A DNA stretch of 64,000 bases from positions 372,001 through 436,000 of the forward strand of contig NZ_VKKH01000002.1 of NCBI RefSeq assembly GCF_007197995.1, given 5' to 3'. Under the pieces are notes generated by a model. The model was not told the origin of the DNA. It saw only the letters and a list, made by a program, of their open reading frames with translations, and ran no database searches. The position numbers and the translations under genes are program-made. Source of the DNA: Aliiglaciecola sp. M165 (GTDB lineage: Bacteria; Pseudomonadota; Gammaproteobacteria; Enterobacterales; Alteromonadaceae). This document shows positions 37,376-46,517 of this stretch, piece after piece (the first letter of the stretch is position 1; every line of letters begins with the position of its first letter).

Positions 37376-38305
37376 TCAATGGCTGGAGAGAAACGACAAA
37401 TACAAATCGCTCACTTCGATGTGACTGTCCAGCATAGGCAAATGCCCGCATTGGTTTAAAATTTGAGTCATTGAATTTGGCAAGGCTTCATGAAGAACTT
37501 CAGCACCACTAACATGAAAAATCCTGTCTTGGTTGCACCATAGGATCAATGTTTTCATCGTCAGACTGGGGGCAATTTCAATCAAGTTAGGAGTATTAGT
37601 AGAACGATTAGCGGCATGCCAAATTTGTTCGTTTATTTGTGTGTCTTGGAGTTCTTGTTGCTTCCATGTTTGCAGTATAGGTGCAGGTATTACTGGGATT
37701 TCAGGAAATAACCAATGGTTGCGCTCATCAAAATCCGATTCGCTTTTAACCAACAATGGAATGATGCCAACCTTGATTGCTTTTTGCATGTCACTATCGA
37801 TCTTTGTGGGCACCCCCAAAGGACTTCCAATAAACGCGAGAGATTTTAAAAGCTGCGGCTGTTCTTTTGCTAGTATACCAACAACCATGGCTCCCATTGA
37901 GTTAACTGCAAAGTGGGCCAAGTCAATCTTCAACGCCTTCATTACAATGTGCAGATTTTCTGCTTGGGCGGAAAGTTCATAGTCTTGGGGCTCTAACTTT
38001 TGATTATCTCCAAAGCCCGGCAAATCGATTGCTATAACACGATAATAAGGGGTTAATGTTCGAGCCAAATCTACCCAATGTTCTTTTCTGGCGAAAATGC
38101 CATGCAATAAGACTATGGTTTCACCCTGACCGCCTTCTAGATAATGTATAGGTCCTATCTTTGTTTCGACCGTTTTAGCGCTGAGTCCGGAAAACTGGTT
38201 ATTTAAGGAAATGAGTAACTGGCTCATTGTCACCGGTAAAACAAACCATGTGAATGCAAAAGCAATCAGCAAAAGTCCAACTGTGAACGTGATTATTCGT
38301 TTCAT
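37376..38305 (-). CDS. Alpha/beta hydrolase with N-terminal membrane anchor
   Basis: 309 residues from the ATG at 38305, chosen for GGGGAGA upstream. A membrane helix or uncleaved signal (about 3-22) is followed by an alpha/beta-hydrolase fold. The oxyanion segment is LLHGIFARKEHW, the nucleophile elbow VNSMGAM, the acid Asp in WCNQDRIF and the His in CGHLPML. It is probably an esterase or lipase-like hydrolase facing the periplasm. It is divergent from an AraC regulator 78 bp away, which may control it. Confidence 0.82.
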   Translation of the reverse strand: MKRIITFTVGLLLIAFAFTWFVLPVTMSQLLISLNNQFSGLSAKTVETKIGPIHYLEGGQGETIVLLHGIFARKEHWVDLARTLTPYYRVIAIDLPGFGDNQKLEPQDYELSAQAENLHIVMKALKIDLAHFAVNSMGAMVVGILAKEQPQLLKSLAFIGSPLGVPTKIDSDMQKAIKVGIIPLLVKSESDFDERNHWLFPEIPVIPAPILQTWKQQELQDTQINEQIWHAANRSTNTPNLIEIAPSLTMKTLILWCNQDRIFHVSGAEVLHEALPNSMTQILNQCGHLPMLDSHIEVSDLYLSFLSSH

Positions 38306-38382
38306 TGTTTCTCCCCGTTTTGTAGACTTTAACAATATTTTTTAATGCGACATTGTAAAAACGAGCAGTTTATCGGAGCCCC

Positions 38383-39090
38383 ATGCATCGTATACCTAGT
38401 CAATTTCGGTCCCACCTTTTTTCAATGTCACAGACAAAACTCGCGCTTCACGAGAATTTCATGGTCTGCGTGATATTTTGTGAACGAGGAAGTATTCGTG
38501 TTGCGGATAAAAACATCGAAGTTGAAGGCAGTATTATTTGCATTAAGCCAGATAGGTATCACAGCGTGGTCATTCCCCAAGGCGGAGCAGAAATTTTGTA
38601 TTTAGATGGCGTGAAATTACCCGATAATCAGGATGATTTTACGCAGCTATGCAACGATTGGACGTACATACCCGAAGCTTTTCACAACAAAGAGCACTGT
38701 AAAATTGATACTTTTCGTAATTATTTAAACGCTAAAGAAGTCGTGCCAGATAAAACGCTCTTGACCATTTTAGAAGAGCTATATACTTCACCTTTGAATC
38801 GAATGACACAAGATGAGTTGGCCATAAAACTTGGTCTAGAGCGATCCCAGGCATTGAAGTATTTCAAAGACGTCACAGGCCAGACATTCCGAAGATTCAA
38901 AAAATGGGCGGCTAGCATCAGTGTCACCTCCAACGTATTCCAAGGCCAAATTATCGGACATGCTGGAATCGATGCTGGGTTTTCTGATGCGGCACATATA
39001 TCTAAAACCGCAAAAGCACTATTTGGCATAACGCCGTCTGTAGGCATCAATAGTTTGCGCAATATATCGACATTAGTTAAATATGAATAA
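38383..39090 (+). CDS. AraC-family regulator
   Basis: 235 residues. The N-terminal half is a short cupin-like sensor (VCVIFCERGSIRV...), the C-terminal half the two-HTH DNA-binding domain (about 140-230; ELAIKLGLERSQALKYFKDVTGQTFRRFKKW, AGFSDAAHISKTAKALFGITPS). GGAG precedes the ATG. Divergent from the alpha/beta hydrolase gene, its likely target. Confidence 0.85.
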   Translation: MHRIPSQFRSHLFSMSQTKLALHENFMVCVIFCERGSIRVADKNIEVEGSIICIKPDRYHSVVIPQGGAEILYLDGVKLPDNQDDFTQLCNDWTYIPEAFHNKEHCKIDTFRNYLNAKEVVPDKTLLTILEELYTSPLNRMTQDELAIKLGLERSQALKYFKDVTGQTFRRFKKWAASISVTSNVFQGQIIGHAGIDAGFSDAAHISKTAKALFGITPSVGINSLRNISTLVKYE

Positions 39091-39297
39091 TTTAGAAAGC
39101 GAACATAATGCGACCTAGATCCTAAACTAAGGGTATTCTGGCGTTTGTTAATTCTGGCAATAAAATTTTTGGTCAGTACTCACTCGATACACGGGATTGT
39201 GCTCTGGCGTCAGGTCTATTTTTAGGTGATATCGAGATTGTAAGAAACTAGGTTCGAATTCAATTGAATAAACTGAATTGCCCCCACTCTTTTATGC

Positions 39298-41244
39298 TCA
39301 ATTTTTCCAATTGGCAAGCACAGATTCACGGATCTTGGCATAAGGTATTTGCTGGTAAACACCAAAATTTTTCTGAGACTTGGCACGAATACGTGTCAGA
39401 TACGGGCTAGTAATGCCGGTTAAAAATCGGCAGCAGCTATCAATACTTACTCGAGTAGAAAGTTTGCTGGAATATTCCTGGTTGAGCCATTGTCTGGTTA
39501 GTTTCAAAACTGCCTCATCAATCTCTGCTCCTAACAGGGGAGCTTCTAGTTTAGCAATTTCTCCCCTACACACACTGCAATGGCCGCAATTTTTTGGTGC
39601 TTGATGATCATCAAAATAGCTAGCAAGGCTTGCATGTAAACAGTGAGCCGTTTGGAAGAACGCCACCAGCGCGTGAATACGGGATATTTCTTTTTGTTCT
39701 TTTTCAAGAAAATAAGCGGTTAATGACTCAGTCAGTTCCGGACTGTCCAGTTTTTCCTTATTGACATCAAATACCTCAGTATTTTGTTTGCTTTGTAGCT
39801 CAATTAAGCCTCTGTCAGCCAGGTAGTCCAGCGCAGCGATGACACGACTTCTTTCGACTTGTTCTTCAGTGAGTAAAGCATTCATATCCAAAGTCGCCCA
39901 GACTTTTTTGACTGGGCTATGTTTAAATATTTGCTTTAAAAATCCTTGTCTGGAGGCATCAAATCCCGACAAAATCAGTTCAATAGATTGGTTGAAGCGA
40001 AATTTGAATTCGGCGAAATAGGCATATTTGGGGACGATGACGTTTAGTAATTCTAATTGCACCAACAGTGTTTTCAGGGGCAGCAAGCGGATATTGGTTT
40101 GATTTGACAACGCCGTCATTTGAGTTTCCCACTGTGCATGCTCTAGACCTAGTTGAATATCATCAACGACGGCCTTTATTGCCTCTGCATCGGGTGTATC
40201 ACCATACACAAAGTTTTCCAACGTGGTGAGTCCATCCAAATTGGCAAGAATGACACATTTAGAAGCTTGGCCATCACGTCCGGCACGGCCTACTTCCTGG
40301 CTATAGTTTTCGATGGATTTAGGTAAATCATAATGCACGACAAAACGAATATTGGATTTATCGATCCCCATACCGAAGGCGATAGTCGCCACAATAACTT
40401 GCACCTTGTCTTGCATAAATTGGTGTTGAATCGACTGCCGTTTGTCGTTGTCCATACCGGCATGGTAACTCTGCGCTGCAACACCACTTTTTCTTAGAAA
40501 ACTCGCCACATCATCTGCGGTTTTTTGCAGCGTAACGTAGACAATTCCTGACCCTGCGAATTGCCCTATCAGCTCCATTAACGTTTGTCCTTTGCTAGCT
40601 GAAGAACAAGGTAATACTGACAAATCCAGATTCGAACGATAAAAACCGGTTTGCACAATATGCTGCGGTTGGATAGAAAATCGTTTGGCCATATCCTTTT
40701 TAACCTGCGCCGTGGCGGTAGCAGTCAAAAGCAAAACTAACGGAATTTTCAGCTGACGCTGATAGCTGGGTAGTTTTAAATAGTCTGGTCTGAAATTATG
40801 GCCCCATTCTGAAATACAGTGTGCCTCATCCACCACCATCAGCGACACGGCAATCGATTGAATAAAGTGACGGAAACGCTCATTTTTGAATCGCTCCACT
40901 GACACCATTAATATTTTGCAGTGCCTGCTTTTAACTTCTCGCATCACTTGCTGAGATTGTTCGTAGGTCTGAGACGAATCAATGCACTCAGCGGCGATAC
41001 CCTTTCCTTTCAAAAAGGTCACTTGATCTTTCATTAATGCCAGCAGAGGCGAAACGACCAGAGTGAGATTGGGAAGGTGCAAAGCCGCCATTTGATAACA
41101 CAGAGATTTACCCGAACCTGTTGGGAAAATGGCTAATGAAGAATCACCGCCGAGTAATTGCTCGATAACCTGTTGCTGGCCACCGCGAAAATCATCAAAT
41201 CCAAAATGTTGCTTAAGCGAAGAGCGCAGTGTTGTGGGATCCAC
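39298..41244 (-). CDS. RecQ-family ATP-dependent DNA helicase
   Basis: 648 residues. Superfamily 2 motifs are in order: FRGGQQQVI (Q-like), Walker A TGSGKSLCYQ, DEAHCISEWGHNFRPDY, TATA, and motif VI QEVGRAGRDGQ. A RecQ-type zinc site follows (CLHASL...CGHCSVC). The C-terminal winged-helix and tail lack a clear HRDC domain, so it may be a second RecQ-like paralogue rather than RecQ itself. It unwinds DNA 3'-5' in repair. Stands alone. Confidence 0.9.
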   Translation of the reverse strand: MDPTTLRSSLKQHFGFDDFRGGQQQVIEQLLGGDSSLAIFPTGSGKSLCYQMAALHLPNLTLVVSPLLALMKDQVTFLKGKGIAAECIDSSQTYEQSQQVMREVKSRHCKILMVSVERFKNERFRHFIQSIAVSLMVVDEAHCISEWGHNFRPDYLKLPSYQRQLKIPLVLLLTATATAQVKKDMAKRFSIQPQHIVQTGFYRSNLDLSVLPCSSASKGQTLMELIGQFAGSGIVYVTLQKTADDVASFLRKSGVAAQSYHAGMDNDKRQSIQHQFMQDKVQVIVATIAFGMGIDKSNIRFVVHYDLPKSIENYSQEVGRAGRDGQASKCVILANLDGLTTLENFVYGDTPDAEAIKAVVDDIQLGLEHAQWETQMTALSNQTNIRLLPLKTLLVQLELLNVIVPKYAYFAEFKFRFNQSIELILSGFDASRQGFLKQIFKHSPVKKVWATLDMNALLTEEQVERSRVIAALDYLADRGLIELQSKQNTEVFDVNKEKLDSPELTESLTAYFLEKEQKEISRIHALVAFFQTAHCLHASLASYFDDHQAPKNCGHCSVCRGEIAKLEAPLLGAEIDEAVLKLTRQWLNQEYSSKLSTRVSIDSCCRFLTGITSPYLTRIRAKSQKNFGVYQQIPYAKIRESVLANWKN

Positions 41245-41431
41245 TAAGACTTTCCTGTTCGACTTGTATATTCAACGTGGCCTAAGCCTAATCGCCTAAC
41301 TATCTATTCACAAGGCTAGTTTTATGAAACACATGAGTTGCAACAGTTTGAAATGACTCAGAGCATCAGGAATTCGAGGTCACTATCTCATTAAACCATT
41401 CTTCGGGAGTCGTTACAGAATCAGCCAAACG

Positions 41432-41451
41432 CGGCAGCGTTTAAGCTGCCG
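41432..41451 (-). terminator. Hairpin downstream of small secreted peptide
   Basis: CGGCAGC and GCTGCCG form a 7-bp stem with a 6-base loop, 23 bp past the peptide stop. The T-run is short on the minus strand. Confidence 0.5.
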
Positions 41452-41474
41452 GAATTTTACCTTTTAAGTTGAAA

Positions 41475-41606
41475 CTACAAGGTATCGCAGAACATCGGCC
41501 ACTCAGGAATAGGGCACTTGTTGTCATCATTTTCATCTCCCGCAAAAGCCGTAGCGGAGGAAAGGGCAAGCAATAATACAACTGAGATATTACGTAGTTT
41601 TTTCAT
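41475..41606 (-). CDS. Small secreted peptide with two cysteines
   Basis: 43 residues from the ATG at 41606, which has AAGGA about 9 bp upstream. Residues 1-22 are a textbook signal peptide (MKKLRNISVVLLLALSSATA, cleavage after AFA). The mature part is about 21 residues, acidic at its start, with two cysteines spaced 9 apart (KCPIPEWPMFCDTL). I do not recognise the family. An in-frame extension to 41723 is rejected because it would bury the signal. A leader hairpin at 41632-41655 may attenuate it. Confidence 0.65.
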   Translation of the reverse strand: MKKLRNISVVLLLALSSATAFAGDENDDNKCPIPEWPMFCDTL

Positions 41607-41631
41607 TTTTATTTTCCTTAACAACATTAAA

Positions 41632-41655
41632 ACCCGGTCAATTATCTGACCGGGT
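41632..41655 (-). promoter_or_regulatory. Leader hairpin of the small peptide gene
   Basis: ACCCGGTCA and TGACCGGGT form a perfect 9-bp stem with a 6-base loop, followed on the minus strand by TTTT, only 25 bp before the start codon. It could be an attenuator or the end of an upstream transcript. Confidence 0.5.
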
Positions 41656-41964
41656 AATTTAAATTGCCTTGTATGGGTTTCAATGTCAACCCATTTCCCT
41701 TGTCGACATTTGCACCAATACATAACCCACTTTTACACAGTGAGAATTGACAAAGATCCAGAAACATTTTGGGTACCTAAAAGTGTTCGCACGAAGACAA
41801 AAAATAAAGCGCAAAATGACTAACTCTATGGCCAATTGAATTACTGTCATCTCAGCCTATCGAAGTGTCTATATTATTCACCTTCCTAAACCATTAGTTC
41901 TCGAGTAACATACCGCCAGTTTTGATTCATGCGACACGTTTAAGTCCTGCGCCAACCTTCAGTT

Positions 41965-42453
41965 ATGTTTAAATCAATCTTATTAGTTTTTATGGTCCTT
42001 TTTTCTTGTTTCGCTCATGCTTCTGCATTTGTATTAACGAGCTTACAGGTCATAACCGAAGTAGGAAGCCTTCATTACGGGGGTATTACCGCAGATGCAG
42101 GTTCAAGTTGCAGTATTGACTCATCCAGTAATTTGTCTGGGCCCTGTAATGCCAGCGATCCCAACATTTCAATCGGTCAAATTGTCATCAGCGATTTAGC
42201 TCGCAACACTGATTATGAAGTATCAATTACCGGTAGTAACAATGCGGAGCTGGAATTTATTGCTACGGCAGAAGTATCTGGCGGAAAAGCAGGCAAGACA
42301 GTCATGACAGATGGACAAGTGGTGACAGTCACGACCAAGGGAAATGGCGCTGATTTAACCATTCAAATTTATGGCCAAATCACCTTGCTAAACGATGTCG
42401 CCACAGGGCAAGACTATCAAGTTGATTACAATGTGGTAATTAATGCCCTCTAA
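41965..42453 (+). CDS. Secreted beta-rich protein (DUF4402-like)
   Basis: 162 residues. A signal peptide (1-19, FAHASA) and a compact beta-sandwich-like mature part with two cysteines (CSIDSSSNLSGPC) and a C-terminal YQVDYNVVINAL strand. The pattern resembles DUF4402-type exported proteins, but I am not certain. Function unknown. A hairpin terminator follows. Confidence 0.6.
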   Translation: MFKSILLVFMVLFSCFAHASAFVLTSLQVITEVGSLHYGGITADAGSSCSIDSSSNLSGPCNASDPNISIGQIVISDLARNTDYEVSITGSNNAELEFIATAEVSGGKAGKTVMTDGQVVTVTTKGNGADLTIQIYGQITLLNDVATGQDYQVDYNVVINAL

Positions 42454-42485
42454 CACAATCCAATTTACCAGCCTTAGATTCGATT

Positions 42486-42524
42486 AGGGAACATAGAAAA
42501 GGCATTTTCGAGTCTACGTTCCCT
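42486..42524 (+). terminator. Terminator after DUF4402-like gene
   Basis: AGGGAAC and GTTCCCT arms, extended by TAG/CTA, followed by CTTTTAATC. It ends the gene 33 bp upstream. Confidence 0.65.
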
Positions 42525-42671
42525 CTTTTAATCTGCAAACCTTTTTTGAGTTCAGAATCGAGCAGTAATTAGAACGCGGATGTTAGTTTAGTTGGGGCTA
42601 AATCTAACCCAGATTCCCTTTCATATTTTTAACATGCATCAAATTATTGTATTCTCAGACAGGTCCAAATA

Positions 42672-43571
42672 ATGGTTACCACTATTTTGATTAAATTATT
42701 TATTCAAGCCGTTCTTCTAATTTGGTTTTATTGCTCCGGCTTACCGGAAGCGGCAGCGGATGATATCCGTATCAAATATGGTTCGTCGAGTTTGGATTTG
42801 CGTGGTCGTTACATTGAGAATTTAATGGTTCGAGCTCTTCGTATCAGCCAAAAGAAATATGGGCCATTTTCTATAAATAGATTGGATGTCGAACTCCCTA
42901 GTCATCGGGTTTTACAAGCATTGGAAGAAGGGAAGCTTATTAATGTTTCTGTGGCCATGACTTCCAGCGAATGGGAAAATAAGGCAATTCCTATTCGCAT
43001 TCCAGTGAGACGAGGCATATTTAAATATAGATTACTATTGGTTCACAAAGACAATTTGAAGCAATTTCATAGCATCACTAACGTAAAACAGCTCAAAGAA
43101 ATGTCGGTGGGTTTAAAGCGCGGGTGGACTATTCGCACCATGTTAGAAACGCTAGATTTTAATATAGTCGAAGTAGATTCCTACGATATGATTTTTGAAA
43201 TGCTGCATGGTAAAGGCTTTGATTATACGATAAGAGGTATACACGAAGCCTACGAAGAAATTAGATTGCGTAGGCGTTTTTATGATGATTTAACTGTCGA
43301 ACCCAATATTTTACTGCATATGCCAGCACCTAGTTATTTTTTTGTATCCCCTAAATATCCTAGAATTGCTGAACGATTGAAATACGGTTTGGAAAAAATG
43401 GTAGAGTCTGGGGAACTGAAACAGTTATTCGAGCAGACGTTCTCTAAATATATCGATATGCTAGATTTAAAGAATAGAAGAGTAATTGAAGTGGGAAATC
43501 CCCTCTTACCTGAAAATACTCCTCTAGATCGCAATGAACTATGGTTTGATTACAATTTGGTAGACAATTAA
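42672..43571 (+). CDS. Periplasmic solute-binding-like protein (SBP family 3 type)
   Basis: 299 residues. A signal/membrane segment (about 5-28) is followed by the two-lobe binding-protein fold with segments such as VKQLKEMSVGLKRGWTI and a C-terminal GLEKMVESGELKQLFEQTF helix typical of family 3 amino-acid-binding-like proteins. There is no permease or ATPase nearby. Many orphan proteins of this kind in Alteromonadales sense rather than transport. Confidence 0.7.
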   Translation: MVTTILIKLFIQAVLLIWFYCSGLPEAAADDIRIKYGSSSLDLRGRYIENLMVRALRISQKKYGPFSINRLDVELPSHRVLQALEEGKLINVSVAMTSSEWENKAIPIRIPVRRGIFKYRLLLVHKDNLKQFHSITNVKQLKEMSVGLKRGWTIRTMLETLDFNIVEVDSYDMIFEMLHGKGFDYTIRGIHEAYEEIRLRRRFYDDLTVEPNILLHMPAPSYFFVSPKYPRIAERLKYGLEKMVESGELKQLFEQTFSKYIDMLDLKNRRVIEVGNPLLPENTPLDRNELWFDYNLVDN

Positions 43572-43747
43572 AGACCAGTTCAAAACATACCTCGCATTTC
43601 ATTCTTCCACTATTCGTGAACTCAAACACTACTCTAACGGATGTATATGAGCTTGGGCATTGAAATTTCTCGGCCAAAATATTTTTAGTTGTTGCTCATT
43701 ACTGCAATTGAATCAGGCTTGTGGCAACGTTCGAGTACTCACTAGCA

Positions 43748-43771
43748 AAAAAGGGGCTTTCGCCCCTTTTT
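43748..43771 (-). terminator. Rho-independent terminator of glmS
   Basis: GGGGC-TTTC-GCCCC stem flanked by A5 and T5, extending to a 10-bp helix. It begins one base after the glmS stop and works on both strands. Confidence 0.9.
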
Positions 43772-43772
43772 C

Positions 43773-45605
43773 TTATTCTACCGTCACTGACTTTGCCAAG
43801 TTTCTTGGCTGGTCAACATCTGTGCCTTTAATCACTGCTACGTAGTAAGACAGAAGCTGTAGTGGCAAGGTATAGATGATGGGTGCGATGGGGTCTTCAC
43901 AATGGGGTACATTGATAACCCGCATGGTTTCGTCGCTGGCGAAGTTGGCATTTTTATCGGCGAAGACATACATGATGCCGCCGCGAGCACGTACTTCTTC
44001 GACATTGGATTTGAGTTTTTCTAACAACTCGTTGTTAGGTGCTACGACGATTACGGGCATTTCATCGTCAATCAGTGCCAATGGTCCGTGTTTCAATTCA
44101 CCTGAAGCATAGGCTTCTGCGTGAATGTAGGATATTTCTTTGAGCTTTAATGCCCCTTCCATAGCAATGGGATACTGATCACCGCGGCCAAGGAACAAAC
44201 TATGATGTTTGTCAGCAAACTCTTCTGCCAAGTCTTCAATCCCAGCGGTAAGGCTGAGTGTTTCTTCAAGCTTACTAGGCAGGCTGTGCAGACCACGAAT
44301 AATCGACTGTTTGTCCTGAGCTGAAATACCGTTGTATTTACCTAATGCCAAGGTCAACATCAAAAAGCCGGTAAGCTGAGTGGTGAATGCTTTAGTCGAT
44401 GCAACGCCGATTTCGGCACCCGCTAAGGTCATAAACGCCATGTCTGATTCGCGCACCAATGACGAGCCAGGTACATTACAGATGGTTAAACTTGAGGTGT
44501 AACCTAATTCTTTGGCAAGTCTTAACGCTGCTAAGGTATCTGCTGTTTCGCCTGATTGAGAAATGGTCACCAATAAACTGTTTGGATGCACAACAGATTT
44601 GCGGTAACGGAATTCTGATGCGATTTCTATATTGCACGACACGTTTGCATACTGCTCTAACCAATATCGTGCAGTCATACCCGCATGGTAGCTAGTTCCG
44701 CAGGCAATGATTTGCACATGTTTGATATCTTTCAAAATATCTTCTGAGCCAGCACCAAAAATGCCTTCAACCAGGTCGGTTTCACCTAAACGGCTTTGCA
44801 ACGTATTGCGCACGACTGTAGGTTGCTCATGAATTTCTTTAAGCATGTAGTGGCGATAACCGCCTTTATCACCGGCATCATGTTCTATTTCAGAATCGAA
44901 CACTTCACGCTCAACTGCGTTACCCTCTGAATCGTAAATTTCGATGCTAGTACGGGTTATTTCTGCCACATCGCCTTCTTCCAAGAAGATGAATCGGCGC
45001 GTCACAGGCAATAATGCCATTTGATCAGAGGCAATGAAATTTTCTCCAATGCCTAACCCAATAACTAATGGGCTGCCCGAACGGGCAACCACAACACGAT
45101 TAGCGTCTTGCTTGTCCATGATCACAGTACCGTAAGCACCATGGAATTGTTTGACGGAATCCTGTACGGCTTTTAACAGAGGCTTCCCTTTTTTGATTTC
45201 TTCATGCACGGTGTGGGCGATGGTTTCAGTATCAGTGTCTGAACCAAAAGAATAGCCTTTAGAGAGCAGGTCTTCTCTGAGTGATTCGTAATTTTCAATA
45301 ATTCCATTATGCACAACCGCGATGCGTTCATCAGAAAAATGTGGATGGGCGTTTTGTTGATTGACGCCACCATGAGTCGCCCAACGTGTATGTGCAATAC
45401 CTGTGGTGCCTTTCACTGGATTTGCAGTGATAGCGTCTCGAAGTGCTTGCACTTTGCCTACTTGACGCTCACGGGTGAGGTTTCCGCTGCCATCTAACAA
45501 TGCGACACCAGCTGAATCGTAGCCTCGGTATTCCAGTCTCTTTAAACCTTCAATTAAGATATCTACGACATTTCGTTCGGCAATTGCGCCTACAATCCCA
45601 CACAT
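43773..45605 (-). CDS. glmS: Glucosamine-6-phosphate synthase
   Basis: 610 residues, the standard length. The glutaminase domain begins [12 protein letters not shown] with the nucleophile Cys2 (after Met removal the first residue). Two SIS domains follow (about 285-425, 455-595; [27 protein letters not shown]). The C-terminus ends [13 protein letters not shown]. It makes glucosamine-6-phosphate from fructose-6-phosphate and glutamine for peptidoglycan and LPS. It is 38 bp downstream of the DeoR regulator on the same strand. Confidence 0.98.
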   Translation of the reverse strand: MCGIVGAIAERNVVDILIEGLKRLEYRGYDSAGVALLDGSGNLTRERQVGKVQALRDAITANPVKGTTGIAHTRWATHGGVNQQNAHPHFSDERIAVVHNGIIENYESLREDLLSKGYSFGSDTDTETIAHTVHEEIKKGKPLLKAVQDSVKQFHGAYGTVIMDKQDANRVVVARSGSPLVIGLGIGENFIASDQMALLPVTRRFIFLEEGDVAEITRTSIEIYDSEGNAVEREVFDSEIEHDAGDKGGYRHYMLKEIHEQPTVVRNTLQSRLGETDLVEGIFGAGSEDILKDIKHVQIIACGTSYHAGMTARYWLEQYANVSCNIEIASEFRYRKSVVHPNSLLVTISQSGETADTLAALRLAKELGYTSSLTICNVPGSSLVRESDMAFMTLAGAEIGVASTKAFTTQLTGFLMLTLALGKYNGISAQDKQSIIRGLHSLPSKLEETLSLTAGIEDLAEEFADKHHSLFLGRGDQYPIAMEGALKLKEISYIHAEAYASGELKHGPLALIDDEMPVIVVAPNNELLEKLKSNVEEVRARGGIMYVFADKNANFASDETMRVINVPHCEDPIAPIIYTLPLQLLSYYVAVIKGTDVDQPRNLAKSVTVE

Positions 45606-45643
45606 ACTGTTCTCCTAATGTGTTTGCGGTTGTGTTTTATTCT

Positions 45644-46411
45644 TTACATAACATTGGCGCAAAGTACCGTCACGCCATGTTGTTCAATTTGTTGTTTGGC
45701 ATCGTTGTCGATGCCATCATCTGTCACCAATACGGAAATCTGCGACCAAGGCAGTTCCACATTAGGAATTTTTCGCTCTAGTTTTTCTGACTCAGCCAGC
45801 ACAATGACTTGTTTAGTCACCTCGGCCATGGTGCGGCTCAGAGAAGTTAATTCGTTAAAGGTAGTAGAGCCTCTTTGTGTATCTAAGCCTGCTGCACCTA
45901 AAAATGCCTGGTCGAAATTATAGGCCCTTAACATTTGTTCAGCCATTTGACCTTGGAAAGAATGAGATTGTTGATCCCAGGTGCCTCCTGTCATCAGTAC
46001 CTGGGGCTCATTTTCTAGTTCCAACAATGAGTTCGCCACATGCAATGAGTTGGTCATAACCACTAAACCCAATTTGGATGGCAAATGCGGGATAAGTGCA
46101 GAGGTGGTGCTGCCACTATCGACAATAATTCGATTGTGGTCGCGAATAAGCGTTGCGGCTAGACTAGCTATAGCTTTCTTTCGATTTGAAAGATTAGCAG
46201 TGGATAATTCAGATGATTCTGTGGGCAATAACACAGCCCCGCCAAATTTCCTTAGCAATAAACCATTACTTTCAAGTTCAGCCAAATCTTTTCGAATCGT
46301 AACTTCTGACGTATTAAATACTTTAGACAACTCTTCAACAGCCACCTCACCACGCTGGTTTAAGCGTTCAATGATGGCCCGTCGGCGTTGTTGAGTGTTA
46401 CGTTTTTGCAA
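45644..46411 (-). CDS. DeoR-family regulator upstream of glmS
   Basis: 255 residues with an N-terminal DeoR helix-turn-helix (AVEELSKVFNTSEVTIRKDLAELE) and a sugar-phosphate-sensing DeoRC domain (IVDSGSTTSALIPHL, FLGAAGLD). The start is TTG at 46411: an in-frame TAG lies 12 bp upstream and no ATG is near. Its place directly before glmS, with a perfect inverted repeat in its promoter, suggests autoregulated control of amino-sugar synthesis. Confidence 0.87.
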   Translation of the reverse strand: MQKRNTQQRRRAIIERLNQRGEVAVEELSKVFNTSEVTIRKDLAELESNGLLLRKFGGAVLLPTESSELSTANLSNRKKAIASLAATLIRDHNRIIVDSGSTTSALIPHLPSKLGLVVMTNSLHVANSLLELENEPQVLMTGGTWDQQSHSFQGQMAEQMLRAYNFDQAFLGAAGLDTQRGSTTFNELTSLSRTMAEVTKQVIVLAESEKLERKIPNVELPWSQISVLVTDDGIDNDAKQQIEQHGVTVLCANVM

Positions 46412-46442
46412 AGTTATTAGCCTAATCGAAAGGTTTAAATTT

Positions 46443-46480
46443 CAAAACGAAAGGAATTCTAGTTAATAATTTTCGTTTTG
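46443..46480. promoter_or_regulatory. DeoR operator upstream of deoR-glmS
   Basis: CAAAACGAAA and TTTCGTTTTG, perfect 10-bp arms with an 18-base spacer, 32 bp upstream of the start. Further TCGAAAGG (46426) and CTTTCGAT (46490) half-sites flank it. DeoR-family sites commonly contain TTCG/CGAA cores. Confidence 0.65.
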
Positions 46481-46517
46481 CAAGTATATCTTTCGATATA
46501 AAGGTATATTTTTTAAT

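Noticed and set aside
45606-45643. glmS ribozyme in the leader
   Set aside because: Only 38 bp separate the DeoR gene and glmS, too short for the ribozyme, and no matching pairing is visible.
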